44,041 nt of DNA from Spraguea lophii (lineage: Eukaryota > Microsporidia > Spragueidae). Within the stretch, counting starts at the first letter, position 1. Every line of letters begins with the position of its first letter. Made by a program: the position numbers and the translations under genes. The stretch spans positions 1 to 44,041 of the forward strand of contig LDOQ01000326.1 of NCBI GenBank assembly GCA_001887945.1. The letters are read 5' to 3'. The notes beneath the pieces were generated by a model, which made no database searches, was not told the origin of the DNA, and saw nothing but the letters and a program-made list of their open reading frames with translations. Shown one piece after another: positions 19,250 to 27,524 of the stretch.

Positions 19250-20194
19250 ATGATAAACAACAGACTATTATGTGCACACAATTCATCTGAAATATCTTAC
19301 ATTGTCGAGTTAGTTGAAAAAGGACATATAAACCTGATATATGACCGATTGAATGATATGGAATCAGATCAAATAGTTCCAGGAACTGTATTTGTTTACA
19401 TAGTTGGTGAAAGAATAAGACGATGGACTGATAAAAAAATATGGATTTCTGGAAGAACGTTCGATGGTATATCCTATTACATTGAAAGGATTGATGAGAT
19501 GAAAGAAATATTAGTAAAGAAATCAGTATCATATAAATACAACGGTATAAACTATGGTGTTATTGTATATTCATCATTAGAAAATGAATTGTTTAACAAC
19601 TGTTGCAAAACTAGATCGGTGAGAATTATGCATTCTAAAATATTTGATACTTTTTCACAATTCGAAGGGAATTATAATGACAATGAAAACGTTAAAACAT
19701 ATATTAAAAAAATTTTAAAACTAGAAAATTATAGTAAAGATAAAATAAGAGAAATTTTACAAACTGAAAGTTTTGTGTCAAAAACTATAACGAGACTTGG
19801 CGAGAAGGAGAACATTTATAAAGGGTCGAGTATTTGTAATAATATTGATGATATACCCTTAGATGATTCTAAAGGTATATCAGTAGATATAGTCAAAAAT
19901 ATAAGTTGTAACGATTTATATTCAAAGTCAAATAACGAAGAGACTATTGAGACCATTGAGACATGCGAAATTCAACCTATACAGGTCTTGGATTTAGACG
20001 AATATTATGTTAACGAGGGTGTGATTATACGTTTAAATAATATAGACAATAATACTAGAGAGGAGCTTGAACGTCTGGATAATTTAGTTCTAAAACAGCG
20101 TGACAACAAAAATTCATTGTGGGATTTTGGTGTTTATGACATTTCTTATAACAATGACATATCTTATAATAATTCTAAAAACAATGATAAATGA
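19250..20194 (+). CDS. WOPR-domain (Gti1/Pac2/Wor1) transcription factor
   Basis: Protein of 314 aa. The first 110 residues match the fungal WOPR DNA-binding domain in both halves: WOPRa with a helix (YIVELVEKGHINLIYDRL), GTVFVYIVGERIRRWTD (45-61) and KIWISGRTFDGISYYIER, against GSVFVFDE...IKRWTDG..WSPSR..G.FLIYRE; then WOPRb with ILVKKSVSYKYNGINYGVIVYS (87-108), against LIKKTFSV..NG..HHLISYY. The rest is Asn/Asp/Glu-rich and disordered. WOPR proteins are master switches of morphology and pathogenic development in fungi (Wor1, Ryp1, Gti1). Its targets here are unknown. The region between the WOPR halves is short. Confidence 0.8.
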   Translation: MINNRLLCAHNSSEISYIVELVEKGHINLIYDRLNDMESDQIVPGTVFVYIVGERIRRWTDKKIWISGRTFDGISYYIERIDEMKEILVKKSVSYKYNGINYGVIVYSSLENELFNNCCKTRSVRIMHSKIFDTFSQFEGNYNDNENVKTYIKKILKLENYSKDKIREILQTESFVSKTITRLGEKENIYKGSSICNNIDDIPLDDSKGISVDIVKNISCNDLYSKSNNEETIETIETCEIQPIQVLDLDEYYVNEGVIIRLNNIDNNTREELERLDNLVLKQRDNKNSLWDFGVYDISYNNDISYNNSKNNDK

Positions 20195-20465
20195 ACTAAC
20201 AGAATTAATTTATGGTTAATTAAAATTATTTTTACGACATTGTGTATTAATAATGACAATAAAATAATTTTATACCCCAAATTATAATTTTAATTTTTCT
20301 TGTTATTTTTTTCTTTGATTATTGAATAAGCTTTATTTGCATACCAATAAGTTTTTATATCGTTAATTCTTACCATATCATATATCACTTTATTTGTGTA
20401 TTGCTCGTTACCTATTACAACTCTATATTTTCTCGATAAAAATTCTATTCTATTTATTTAAAATT

Positions 20466-20651
20466 ATGAATGAACAAGTTATATACACCCGCTACGTAGT
20501 ACTCGATATTATATTAAAATGTTTATTTTATACAATCTTCATACAAGAGATCAAATTAAGTTCAATAAATGTTATATTGGAACAGTTTGCGTCCATGTTA
20601 TATTTTGATGTTATTAATATTTCGTTGTACTATGTCTTATGTAATTTATAA
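20466..20651 (+). CDS. Doubtful small ORF
   Basis: A 61-aa ORF from ATG 20466 (or 85 aa from 20394), hydrophobic and Tyr/Leu/Ile-rich (VVLDIILKCLFYTIFIQEIK). The start of this stretch faintly recalls the ATG101 HORMA helix, but microsporidia are thought to have lost autophagy and the length is too small. It lies in a gap of 725 bases between two genes and the gap holds nothing else. Confidence 0.2.
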   Translation: MNEQVIYTRYVVLDIILKCLFYTIFIQEIKLSSINVILEQFASMLYFDVINISLYYVLCNL

Positions 20652-20917
20652 TTAAAGATAGATTCCATATATATAATTTTTATGTGAACTTCAATATATT
20701 TATTTTTATTGTTAAACTTTTCTTTAAAAGAATTTTGAAGCATGGGATAAATTTTTATTTAAGTTATAGATGGGTATACTGATTAATTACCTTATCTCTT
20801 TATTTTTAATTACATTAAATTAGTGTTACGTCAACAGATTAATGATATCAGAGTAATTTTAATATGATTTTTGTTCAAAAGTAACTTTATATATTTTTTT
20901 ATACAAAAATTTAAAAT

Positions 20918-20920
20918 CCC
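20918..20920 (+). promoter_or_regulatory. CCC start signal of Tfb1
   Basis: CCC directly before ATGGG, making the palindrome CCCATGGG. Confidence 0.5.
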
Positions 20921-21967
20921 ATGGGTATTTTAATTATAGTAAATAATGTAGAACATGATTTGTTATTTTCACGCGATGGTATAATATTAACAAATGCAAA
21001 CGGGAAAACAATCATTCAAAAATCCGATATTTCATCTTTACATACAAAAAATGAAGAACCTTTGCTTCTGAAAATAAAATCTAAAGATAATAAAAATTAT
21101 ATTTTTAAATTTGAAAATTCATATACAAAGGAAATAATAAAATCTTTATTGCTTTTAATAATAACAACAAAGGATGTATATGAAGAAATTTTAAAAAATG
21201 AAAAAGATATTTCAACCGCTTATGATCTTTTAGTTCAAAATAAAGTTTTAGAAGTAGATAAATTTTGGTCCATTTTTGAGACCATCATAAAAGAATATAA
21301 AAAGAAGAGTATTAATACATCAAACTATACATTAGAGATAGAAAACACGAAAGAATCACTTTTAAATTTATTTTTAGATATCCCAATAATGCTTTACGTA
21401 TATTGTGAAATGAATATTACACTTTCTCAGTTCTATAATATTTTCAAACAATCTAATTTTTATGATATAAAAAATGAATGTAATAGTATAGATAGATTAA
21501 TAAGTAAATATTTTGTAAGCAATAAAGAAGAAAAAAACTATGCAAAAAGAATAAATAACTTTTCTGAGATGATTGTACAAGAACATAATGAGTCAAAGAT
21601 AAATATAAAAGAACAAAAAATAACAGAAGCTGAATTTGAACCAATATATCCATTTGAGGATATACCACTTAATGACGTTGAAGCATTACCATCAGATATA
21701 CATGATAATGGATGCAATATAGATTTTGTTATAGAGGAAGAAGAACGTAATTATAAACTGAATAAGAATCAACTGAATAAAATGTTACTAATTTCAAAAA
21801 TAATATTTAAAGCAAAAAGTAAAAATATAAAAGAATTAGATCAATATGCTATAGAAATTTCAGAAAAATATATTTCATCTTTAGAAAAAGAAACAGGTTA
21901 CAAAAATCTTAGAGAATACTGCAAAAGAATTCTACCTATAAATTTTATATCTAAAAATCAAAAATAA
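20921..21967 (+). CDS. TFB1: TFIIH core subunit Tfb1/p62
   Basis: Protein of 348 aa (yeast 642). Residues about 1-80 are a PH-like domain in the p62 style (LLFSRDGIILTNANGKTIIQ, then LLLKIKSKDNKNYIFKF). Residues about 92-120 fit a BSD domain, with the typical LVQNKVLEVDKFWSIF (compare LV..G.IS.EEFW). The remainder is helical with an acidic stretch (about 230-285). Tfb1 is a scaffold of TFIIH for Pol II initiation and nucleotide excision repair, and its PH domain contacts activators and TFIIE. It is followed by the NOT3/5 gene in the same direction after 50 bases. Confidence 0.8.
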   Translation: MGILIIVNNVEHDLLFSRDGIILTNANGKTIIQKSDISSLHTKNEEPLLLKIKSKDNKNYIFKFENSYTKEIIKSLLLLIITTKDVYEEILKNEKDISTAYDLLVQNKVLEVDKFWSIFETIIKEYKKKSINTSNYTLEIENTKESLLNLFLDIPIMLYVYCEMNITLSQFYNIFKQSNFYDIKNECNSIDRLISKYFVSNKEEKNYAKRINNFSEMIVQEHNESKINIKEQKITEAEFEPIYPFEDIPLNDVEALPSDIHDNGCNIDFVIEEEERNYKLNKNQLNKMLLISKIIFKAKSKNIKELDQYAIEISEKYISSLEKETGYKNLREYCKRILPINFISKNQK

Positions 21968-22014
21968 AATATTTATCAAAAACACAAAAATTTATTTGTT
22001 TTCAAATTTTTTGT

Positions 22015-22017
22015 CCC
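22015..22017 (+). promoter_or_regulatory. CCC start signal of the NOT3/5 gene
   Basis: CCC directly abuts the ATG at 22018. Confidence 0.5.
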
Positions 22018-22632
22018 ATGACACAAAATAAAAATGAAGAAATTAATAAAAAAGAAAAAAATAATATGACACCAGCACAAGTATGGCAAGGATTTTCCAA
22101 ATTATTACAACCTAAACAAACAAAAATAGAGAAAGGCCAGAAGCCTATACTTGCGGAACACCTCAGTAAGTTTAAGGAAATAAAGAAGATGAAAATAGAA
22201 AAAATAGAAAATAAAGAGGAATATTATAAAAGAGAGATTAGTGCATCCATAAAATTTTGTACAGACTTTGAAGGCTTGAAAAGAAAAGAATATCCAAGAG
22301 TTCCTGTACCTGATTACTTTCCAGTAAAAAACCAAGTAAAATTTGAAGCACCGGAAATATACAAAAAAATGGATACGGATACACTTTTTTTTATTTTTTA
22401 TTATCATCCAAACACAATAGCACAATACTTTGCAGCAAGAGAATTAAAGAATTACGCATGGAGATTTAATACAAAATATAAAACTTGGTTTCAAAGGTTA
22501 TCGGAACCTCTTCTTATTACAGAACATTATGAAAAGGGATCTTTCGCATATTTCGATTACGAAACAAAATGGCAAACAAGACAAAAAGATAATTTTATAT
22601 TTGAATATAAATATCTGGAAGATTTTATTTAA
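22018..22632 (+). CDS. NOT5: CCR4-NOT subunit NOT3/NOT5, C-terminal module only
   Basis: Protein of 204 aa. The last 90 residues are a clear NOT box of the NOT3/5 type: DTLFFIFYYHPNTIAQYFAA, RELKNYAWRFNTKYKTWFQR, then ITEHYEKGSFAYFDYE and FIFEYKYLEDFI. Before this are the NOT anchor features (YYKREISASIKFCTDFEGLK, YPRVPVPDYFPV). The N-terminal coiled coil of yeast Not3/Not5 (560-836 aa) that senses ribosomes in yeast is absent. The protein should still pair with NOT2 and bind the NOT1 scaffold for mRNA deadenylation and decay. It is tail-to-tail with the next gene, 20 bases apart. Confidence 0.92.
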   Translation: MTQNKNEEINKKEKNNMTPAQVWQGFSKLLQPKQTKIEKGQKPILAEHLSKFKEIKKMKIEKIENKEEYYKREISASIKFCTDFEGLKRKEYPRVPVPDYFPVKNQVKFEAPEIYKKMDTDTLFFIFYYHPNTIAQYFAARELKNYAWRFNTKYKTWFQRLSEPLLITEHYEKGSFAYFDYETKWQTRQKDNFIFEYKYLEDFI

Positions 22633-22652
22633 AATAAAAATTGTATTCACAT

Positions 22653-23423
22653 TTAATTTAAATAAGTAGTAGGAATTTTTGTTAAATTGATCACATGCTT
22701 AGTTCCGTTTGTTTTCGTTCCTACGGGGAATATACTCTGATCAATACATCTTCTCATATATTTTTGTAATGATTCATTCATATTCGATTTACTTGCACCA
22801 CCACCTAATTTAGTTAACATTTTTGTTAAAATTTCCATGATACCATCTCTTAATTGAAATAGATCTTTATATGCTATTGCCGCTACATTATCACACTCGT
22901 TAACTGCTGCTGTATTTCTTTCATTTAAATCCGATACTTCAGAATTCTCACAAGAGAAGACGACTATAGTATTCCCTGCATTTTCAATATTAAATTTATT
23001 TTCTTCAGATGCCATTATAGCTACAGCTTCAGCAGCAGCATTATAGCTTTTACAAACACTATCCACTTCTAAATATTTATTGTCTAACTCCAATGTTAAT
23101 TGAACATTATAATCAAAAAGCTCTTTATTTTTCATATCTAAAACAGTCGATAAAAATAACTTTGTTGCACCAAAACTATGATTCCGTGTATCTAATACCA
23201 TAGGATTGATATTATCTTTTAATCCATACTCCGATAAAAATAAATCTAAGTTATTCGACGTGAAAAGTTCTTTTGTTATTAGCTTAGATACAAGATTGTT
23301 AATATGAAATTTTACAGGAATAATATACATACATTCTATTGATGTTAAAAATATAAATATCCATAATAACATATATTTTAGATTCCTTGTATATTTTATT
23401 CTATGAATGAAACTTTGTTGCAT
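22653..23423 (-). CDS. Secreted protein of unknown function
   Basis: Protein of 256 aa. A basic N-terminus (RIKYTRNLKY) precedes a hydrophobic stretch (MLLWIFIFLTSIECMYIIPV, 18-37) that reads as a signal peptide or signal anchor; the start could also be M18. The rest is soluble, with Cys near 139, 176, 197 and 232, Ala-rich helices (YNAAAEAVAIMASEEN), a Gly-rich LGGGASKSN and two C-terminal NxT sites. No family is recognised. It may be a secreted, spore-wall or host-exposed protein of the parasite, which is inference only. It is divergent from the CK2 beta gene over 230 bases. Confidence 0.65.
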   Translation of the reverse strand: MQQSFIHRIKYTRNLKYMLLWIFIFLTSIECMYIIPVKFHINNLVSKLITKELFTSNNLDLFLSEYGLKDNINPMVLDTRNHSFGATKLFLSTVLDMKNKELFDYNVQLTLELDNKYLEVDSVCKSYNAAAEAVAIMASEENKFNIENAGNTIVVFSCENSEVSDLNERNTAAVNECDNVAAIAYKDLFQLRDGIMEILTKMLTKLGGGASKSNMNESLQKYMRRCIDQSIFPVGTKTNGTKHVINLTKIPTTYLN

Positions 23424-23653
23424 TTGAATTATTTTGTGACATTCGAAGACTAATATTTTTATGATTAAAAAGTATGATAGTTATTACTTATCAGTAATAA
23501 TTTATGTTTATAAAATGTTTCATAATCGATTATTCATAAAAAATTTATTTTTAATGTTTTAATCCTTACAAACGTATTTATACTTCGCTAATCTTCAATT
23601 ATTTTTTTTCTCAAATATATTTTTTCTTTAAATATTTTCTCATCCTTCTAACA

Positions 23654-24253
23654 ATGGCAGATGAACAAACTACATCTTCATCATATTATACAGAAGAAGA
23701 ATCAGATACCGAACACATAACATGGGCAGATGAATTCCATAAAGAAGGACCACACCACAAATTAGCAAAAATCCCCATTATGTACATTGAAGATAAATTT
23801 AATCTCGCTGGAATAAATACAATGGTTGAAAATATACAAAGATGTTATGAAGTACTTTTAGATAAAAAAGAACCAAAATTTATCGATCAAGAAACTACTT
23901 TATATCTTTTGATACATCAAAGATATATTATGACAAAACCAGGAATGGAAGATATTTTTTCCAAAATAATAGCTAAAGAATATGGAGAATGTAAAAGAGT
24001 ACTTTGTAACAGAGCACCAATGATTCCTATTGGAATATCAAATAAACCACATATAGCATCGGTTAAATCATATTGTTATAATTGCAATGATGTTTATGAG
24101 CCAAAAGAATCTTTACAATTATTAGATGGATGTGCATTTGGTAGCACTTTCCCACATTTACTCGTTTTAAATTATAAGACCCAATTACAAGAAAGAGAAT
24201 ATCATCAATATATACCAAGAATATATGGTTTTAAAATATATGAAGATGAATAA
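23654..24253 (+). CDS. CKB1: Casein kinase II regulatory subunit beta
   Basis: Protein of 199 aa, near the 215 of animal CK2 beta. It has the acidic N-terminal part (TEEESDTEHITWADEFH), the helical domain with DKFNLAGI and HQRYIMTKPGMEDI, and the zinc ribbon with C113, C118, C141 and C144 (ECKRVLCNRAPMIPIGIS, SYCYNCNDVYEP), then DGCAFGSTFPHL and PRIYGFKIYEDE. The zinc ribbon makes the dimer that carries two catalytic alpha subunits. The kinase acts broadly in transcription, translation and the cell cycle. Confidence 0.95.
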   Translation: MADEQTTSSSYYTEEESDTEHITWADEFHKEGPHHKLAKIPIMYIEDKFNLAGINTMVENIQRCYEVLLDKKEPKFIDQETTLYLLIHQRYIMTKPGMEDIFSKIIAKEYGECKRVLCNRAPMIPIGISNKPHIASVKSYCYNCNDVYEPKESLQLLDGCAFGSTFPHLLVLNYKTQLQEREYHQYIPRIYGFKIYEDE

Positions 24254-24374
24254 AATAAGAATTTAATTATTTATATGTTTTATATTTTATTCTTTTATTT
24301 ATATGATAATGATTTACTATTATTTTTTGAAATAACATTTTAATTATCATTGAAATATTCCAAATAATAGAAAT

Positions 24375-24700
24375 TCACCACGATTCAGAGCACCTTGTTT
24401 TTTAAGTTACGTGTATTTTGTATTCACTAATTTTGCTAGATATATGCGGTAATCTCATTTTTATTATGTTCCAAAACATTAAAATTTCGTGTATGATGCA
24501 TAGCCTCTCCCTGGCTTAACACGATTCCAGCATTTTCTTTGTTCTAATATTGGTCGAGCCATTAATCAATAAGAGGATTGCAATTATGAGGTTAGTATTT
24601 CTTTGCTTTATTGGCAATTGGTTGTATAAGGAATAACCAGACTAAACTATTGGATCCTCATTTATTCAACGTATTTCTTTCCTTCTTTATTATTTTATAC
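24375..24700 (-). mobile_element. tRNA-derived SINE, strongly decayed, headless
   Basis: Landmarks of the body survive, such as TTAAAATTTCGTGTATGATG, GAGCCATTAATCAATAAGAGGATTGCAATTA and the far end GGATCCTCATTTATTCAACG. No head is visible. Ends are approximate. Confidence 0.6.
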
Positions 24701-25215
24701 ATATTCTTTGTTTTACTTATCATTATACATCTATATCACAAATAGCTACAAAAAAATAATCAAGATTTATATAAAATGTATACTTAGACAAAAAGAAATT
24801 AAACCTTTTCTTTATTTTCTCAACCTTAATCAATAATTATCAGCTACAAATATTACATTACAAAGAAAATATAATATTTTATTGATTTTTCAAAATAAGA
24901 ATCATTTAGAATTACAAACAAAAACATTTATTATATCTTTTAAGGTATATTAAACATATTAATATATTTTTTAAAACGTTAAGCAAATAGGATACATTAT
25001 TATTAAAATATATAATAAATTTATATTTTTCCTTACTTTTCAACTAACCATATTAATATATCCTACAAAAACTAAAATATATAATTATTTTAAAGTAACA
25101 TATCATTTAAATAGAATACAACATAACAAAATATTCATTGTTATTTACCAATTAACGTATAGGAATTTAAAATAATTTTTCAATCAAAATTAAATTACCA
25201 ATTATTTTTTTATTC
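24701..25215. other. Intergenic AT-rich stretch
   Basis: About 515 bases of very AT-rich DNA without gene or recognised repeat, leading to the target-site duplication of the young SINE. Confidence 0.4.
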
Positions 25216-25232
25216 TTTAAATTTATTTATAA
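25216..25232. repeat. Left target-site duplication of the young SINE
   Basis: TTTAAATTTATTTATAA, 17 bases, repeated without mismatch at 25733-25749. Confidence 0.85.
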
Positions 25233-25732
25233 GTCCCGCCTGGCCCAGTGGTCGTGGGGTGGTAACCAAACCCCAAGCCTGGCGGGTTCGAATCCCTCAT
25301 CCAGAAAAAATTTTCAAAACAAAAAAAAATAATAATAATAAACGCAGAAGAGAAGAAAAAGGTTGTTGAGTGGGTGAGGTTTCGATAGCGCAGCATAGCT
25401 GTGCCTTGTATGACGACCCCGCTACTAGATCAAAGTAGTGTTTAGCTGATGTAGTTGCAATCCCTGTATTGATTTGTGACTCGGCCAATACTATGCAACG
25501 AAAGAGGCTGGGAATTCCTTAAGAGCTGGAAGTGGGGGCGGCGACGCGCACCAGACGCAAAATCCTAACACTCTGGAGCATAAGGTAAGATGAGATTAAT
25601 GCATATATGTAGTGAAACCAGTTAGTACAAGCTTAATTTCGCTCGAGGAACCGAAGGTCACAGACCATGGTAGGCCGCAACCGGCCAGGAAGCTTTGATA
25701 AATAAAAGTTTCATTCGTAAAAAAAAAAAAAA
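25233..25732 (+). mobile_element. tRNA-derived SINE, complete young copy
   Basis: About 500 bases. The head (25233-25304) reads like a tRNA gene: box A TGGCCCAGTGG, pairing GGGGT/ACCCC where the anticodon stem should be, and box B GGTTCGAATCC, though the acceptor stem no longer pairs. These are the internal promoters of RNA polymerase III. A linker of A and AAT runs, then a GC-rich body of about 350 bases (including GGGGGCGGCGACGCGCACC) and the end AATAAAAGTTTCATTCGT followed by poly(A). An exact 17-base target duplication flanks it. It codes for no protein; a 63-aa minus-strand ORF in it is chance. Movement would need reverse transcriptase from a LINE not present here. Confidence 0.92.
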
Positions 25733-25749
25733 TTTAAATTTATTTATAA
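25733..25749. repeat. Right target-site duplication of the young SINE
   Basis: Exact copy of 25216-25232 directly behind the poly(A) tail. Confidence 0.85.
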
Positions 25750-25931
25750 ATGAAAATTATCAATTTATAATTCAATATCAATTTCTTTTTAAATCTTACA
25801 ATATTATTTTATATTTAAATTTCAGATCTCAAATACTATTTTATGTAAATGTTACCGAAAGATATTTAACAAAAAATATCATAATATATTTTATAAGCCA
25901 ACAAATAGCTTCATTTTATAAACTAACCTAC

Positions 25932-26029
25932 ATATTTAAATAACAATTATTATTACCCAATTAAATATTTAAATAACAAATATTATTACCCAATGAGATA
26001 TTTAAATAACAATTATTATTACCCAATAA
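25932..26029. repeat. Tandem repeat, about 33-bp unit, 3 copies
   Basis: Unit ATATTTAAATAACAATTATT ATTACCCAAT-type, three nearly identical copies in the 530-base gap before the UBL gene. The rest of the gap is plain AT-rich DNA. Confidence 0.75.
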
Positions 26030-26278
26030 AATAATTCATATAAAATAATTTAACAATATTTTTAAAAATATCACTATAAAAGAAAGATATCACATTTTAT
26101 TTGATTTACTTTTTTAATTTCCTTATACAGATTAAAAAAACAATAAAATTATTTTTGTATAAAAAATAATAAAAGATCATTAAAGCATTATAACCAAATA
26201 CATCTATAGGTCAAATTAAATAAATAAAGGGGGTAATCAATAATCAAAAAAATATTTATATTTTGAAATTCATAACAT

Positions 26279-26281
26279 CCC
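26279..26281 (+). promoter_or_regulatory. CCC start signal of the UBL gene
   Basis: CCC directly before ATGGG (CCCATGGG). Confidence 0.5.
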
Positions 26282-27139
26282 ATGGGTAAGATATTTTTTA
26301 ATGTTGGAGATGAAGATTATGTTATAGAGAGAGAAATAAGCAATGATACGGTTGCAGATATAAAACAGTGTGTATTCGATGAAATAAATACAGGTAATGG
26401 AGAATCGGCAGTAAAACAAGAAAAAGAAAATATTATATTTGTACACAATGGGAAGATTGTAAATGAAGCAGTTCCTATCAAATATATAAATCAGAGTAGT
26501 AATTTATATCTTAGTTATAATACTACAAAACAAATCATACAGATTAAAGAAGAAATAAAAAATGATCGCAAAGAAATAGAAGATTTGGAAAATAAGGTAA
26601 ATGAGATGGAAAATCTAAAAATAGATGATGGCATAAAAGAAATACGAAGTTTACGTTTAAAATTAAAAGAAATTGAAAATGAAATAAATCAAATAAAATC
26701 CAGAGAAGGGGTGATTGAATCTAATGATGAAGATGATGTAGAATATAATAATATGGAACAGAATGTAAAAATAAGATTTAAAAGTAATGGAGAAATAGTA
26801 AACGTAGATCCTAAGAGGATAAAAAATATTAATGGTAAAATGTTTTATATTTTGAAGAAAGAAACAAAGGTAGATTATATGGCTTTTTTCAATAGCTTAT
26901 TTACAGAAGAAAGGGTTTCTATCGCTTTACGTATTTTTTTAATCTCATTCTTTTATATGTCGGGTAATTTTGCTATCGCAAATCTTCTTCTTATGATTTT
27001 ATCCTTTACGGTAATCAGCGATATAAAATATACGCTATCATTTAGTAGTGGATCTTTGTATTTTAGAATTTTAAAAATAATATCAGGATTTTTTATTGTT
27101 TTATTCAATTCTAATTTTGATAGTGTATTAACTCAGTGA
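26282..27139 (+). CDS. Ubiquitin-like, coiled-coil, C-terminal membrane protein
   Basis: Protein of 285 aa. Residues about 1-82 look like a ubiquitin-like fold: IFFNVGDEDYVIEREISNDT, a helix with VADIKQCVF, then NIIFVHNGKIVNEAVPIKYI and NLYLSYN, matching the I-F-x-G-K-x-L pattern. A strong coiled coil follows (about 85-142, rich in Lys, Glu and heptad Leu/Ile). Hydrophobic segments at about 208-250 and 262-280 should anchor it in a membrane. UBL plus tail-membrane segments recalls HERP/Usa1/Dsc3-type factors of ER quality control, so ER-associated degradation is a reasonable guess, but no signature fixes the family. Confidence 0.6.
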   Translation: MGKIFFNVGDEDYVIEREISNDTVADIKQCVFDEINTGNGESAVKQEKENIIFVHNGKIVNEAVPIKYINQSSNLYLSYNTTKQIIQIKEEIKNDRKEIEDLENKVNEMENLKIDDGIKEIRSLRLKLKEIENEINQIKSREGVIESNDEDDVEYNNMEQNVKIRFKSNGEIVNVDPKRIKNINGKMFYILKKETKVDYMAFFNSLFTEERVSIALRIFLISFFYMSGNFAIANLLLMILSFTVISDIKYTLSFSSGSLYFRILKIISGFFIVLFNSNFDSVLTQ

Positions 27140-27524
27140 TTAAATTTTTAACGATTTTTGTATTTTAAATTTTATATTATAAATTATTTTTTATTGTAAT
27201 TTATTTGTTTATTTTAAATTTTCTATTGTAATTTATTTGTTTATTTTAATGTTTTTTATTCTAAATTTCATAATCCTATGTATATTGTTTTTTTAATTTA
27301 AATTATGTTTTCTATATTTTAATAATTTTTTATTACAATTAAAATATAAATAATTAATATATATTACATTTACCTCTTATTTATATAACATAATTAAAAT
27401 TATAAATATTTCTAACATAAAATTATTATTTATATTTTAATTGTAATTTACAATAAAAAATCAATTTCATATATTCCTCCTTAGGTAAACAATAAAAAAT
27501 AAAAAGATTAATTTAAATTTAAAT
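27140..27524. other. Convergent intergenic region with short duplications
   Basis: Gap between two convergent genes. TATTGTAATTTATTTGTTTA occurs twice about 32 bases apart (27192 and 27224) and parts of it recur; otherwise plain AT-rich DNA. Confidence 0.45.

Noticed and set aside
20394..20651. ATG101-like HORMA fragment
   Set aside because: Only a weak resemblance over about 20 hydrophobic residues, too short, and autophagy genes are generally missing in microsporidia.
25233..25304. Possible functional tRNA gene in the SINE head
   Set aside because: A and B boxes are good but the acceptor ends do not pair, the anticodon loop is enlarged, and the sequence recurs with a non-tRNA body.
25932..26029. 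CRISPR-like array
   Set aside because: Units are directly adjacent without unique spacers and the genome is eukaryotic.
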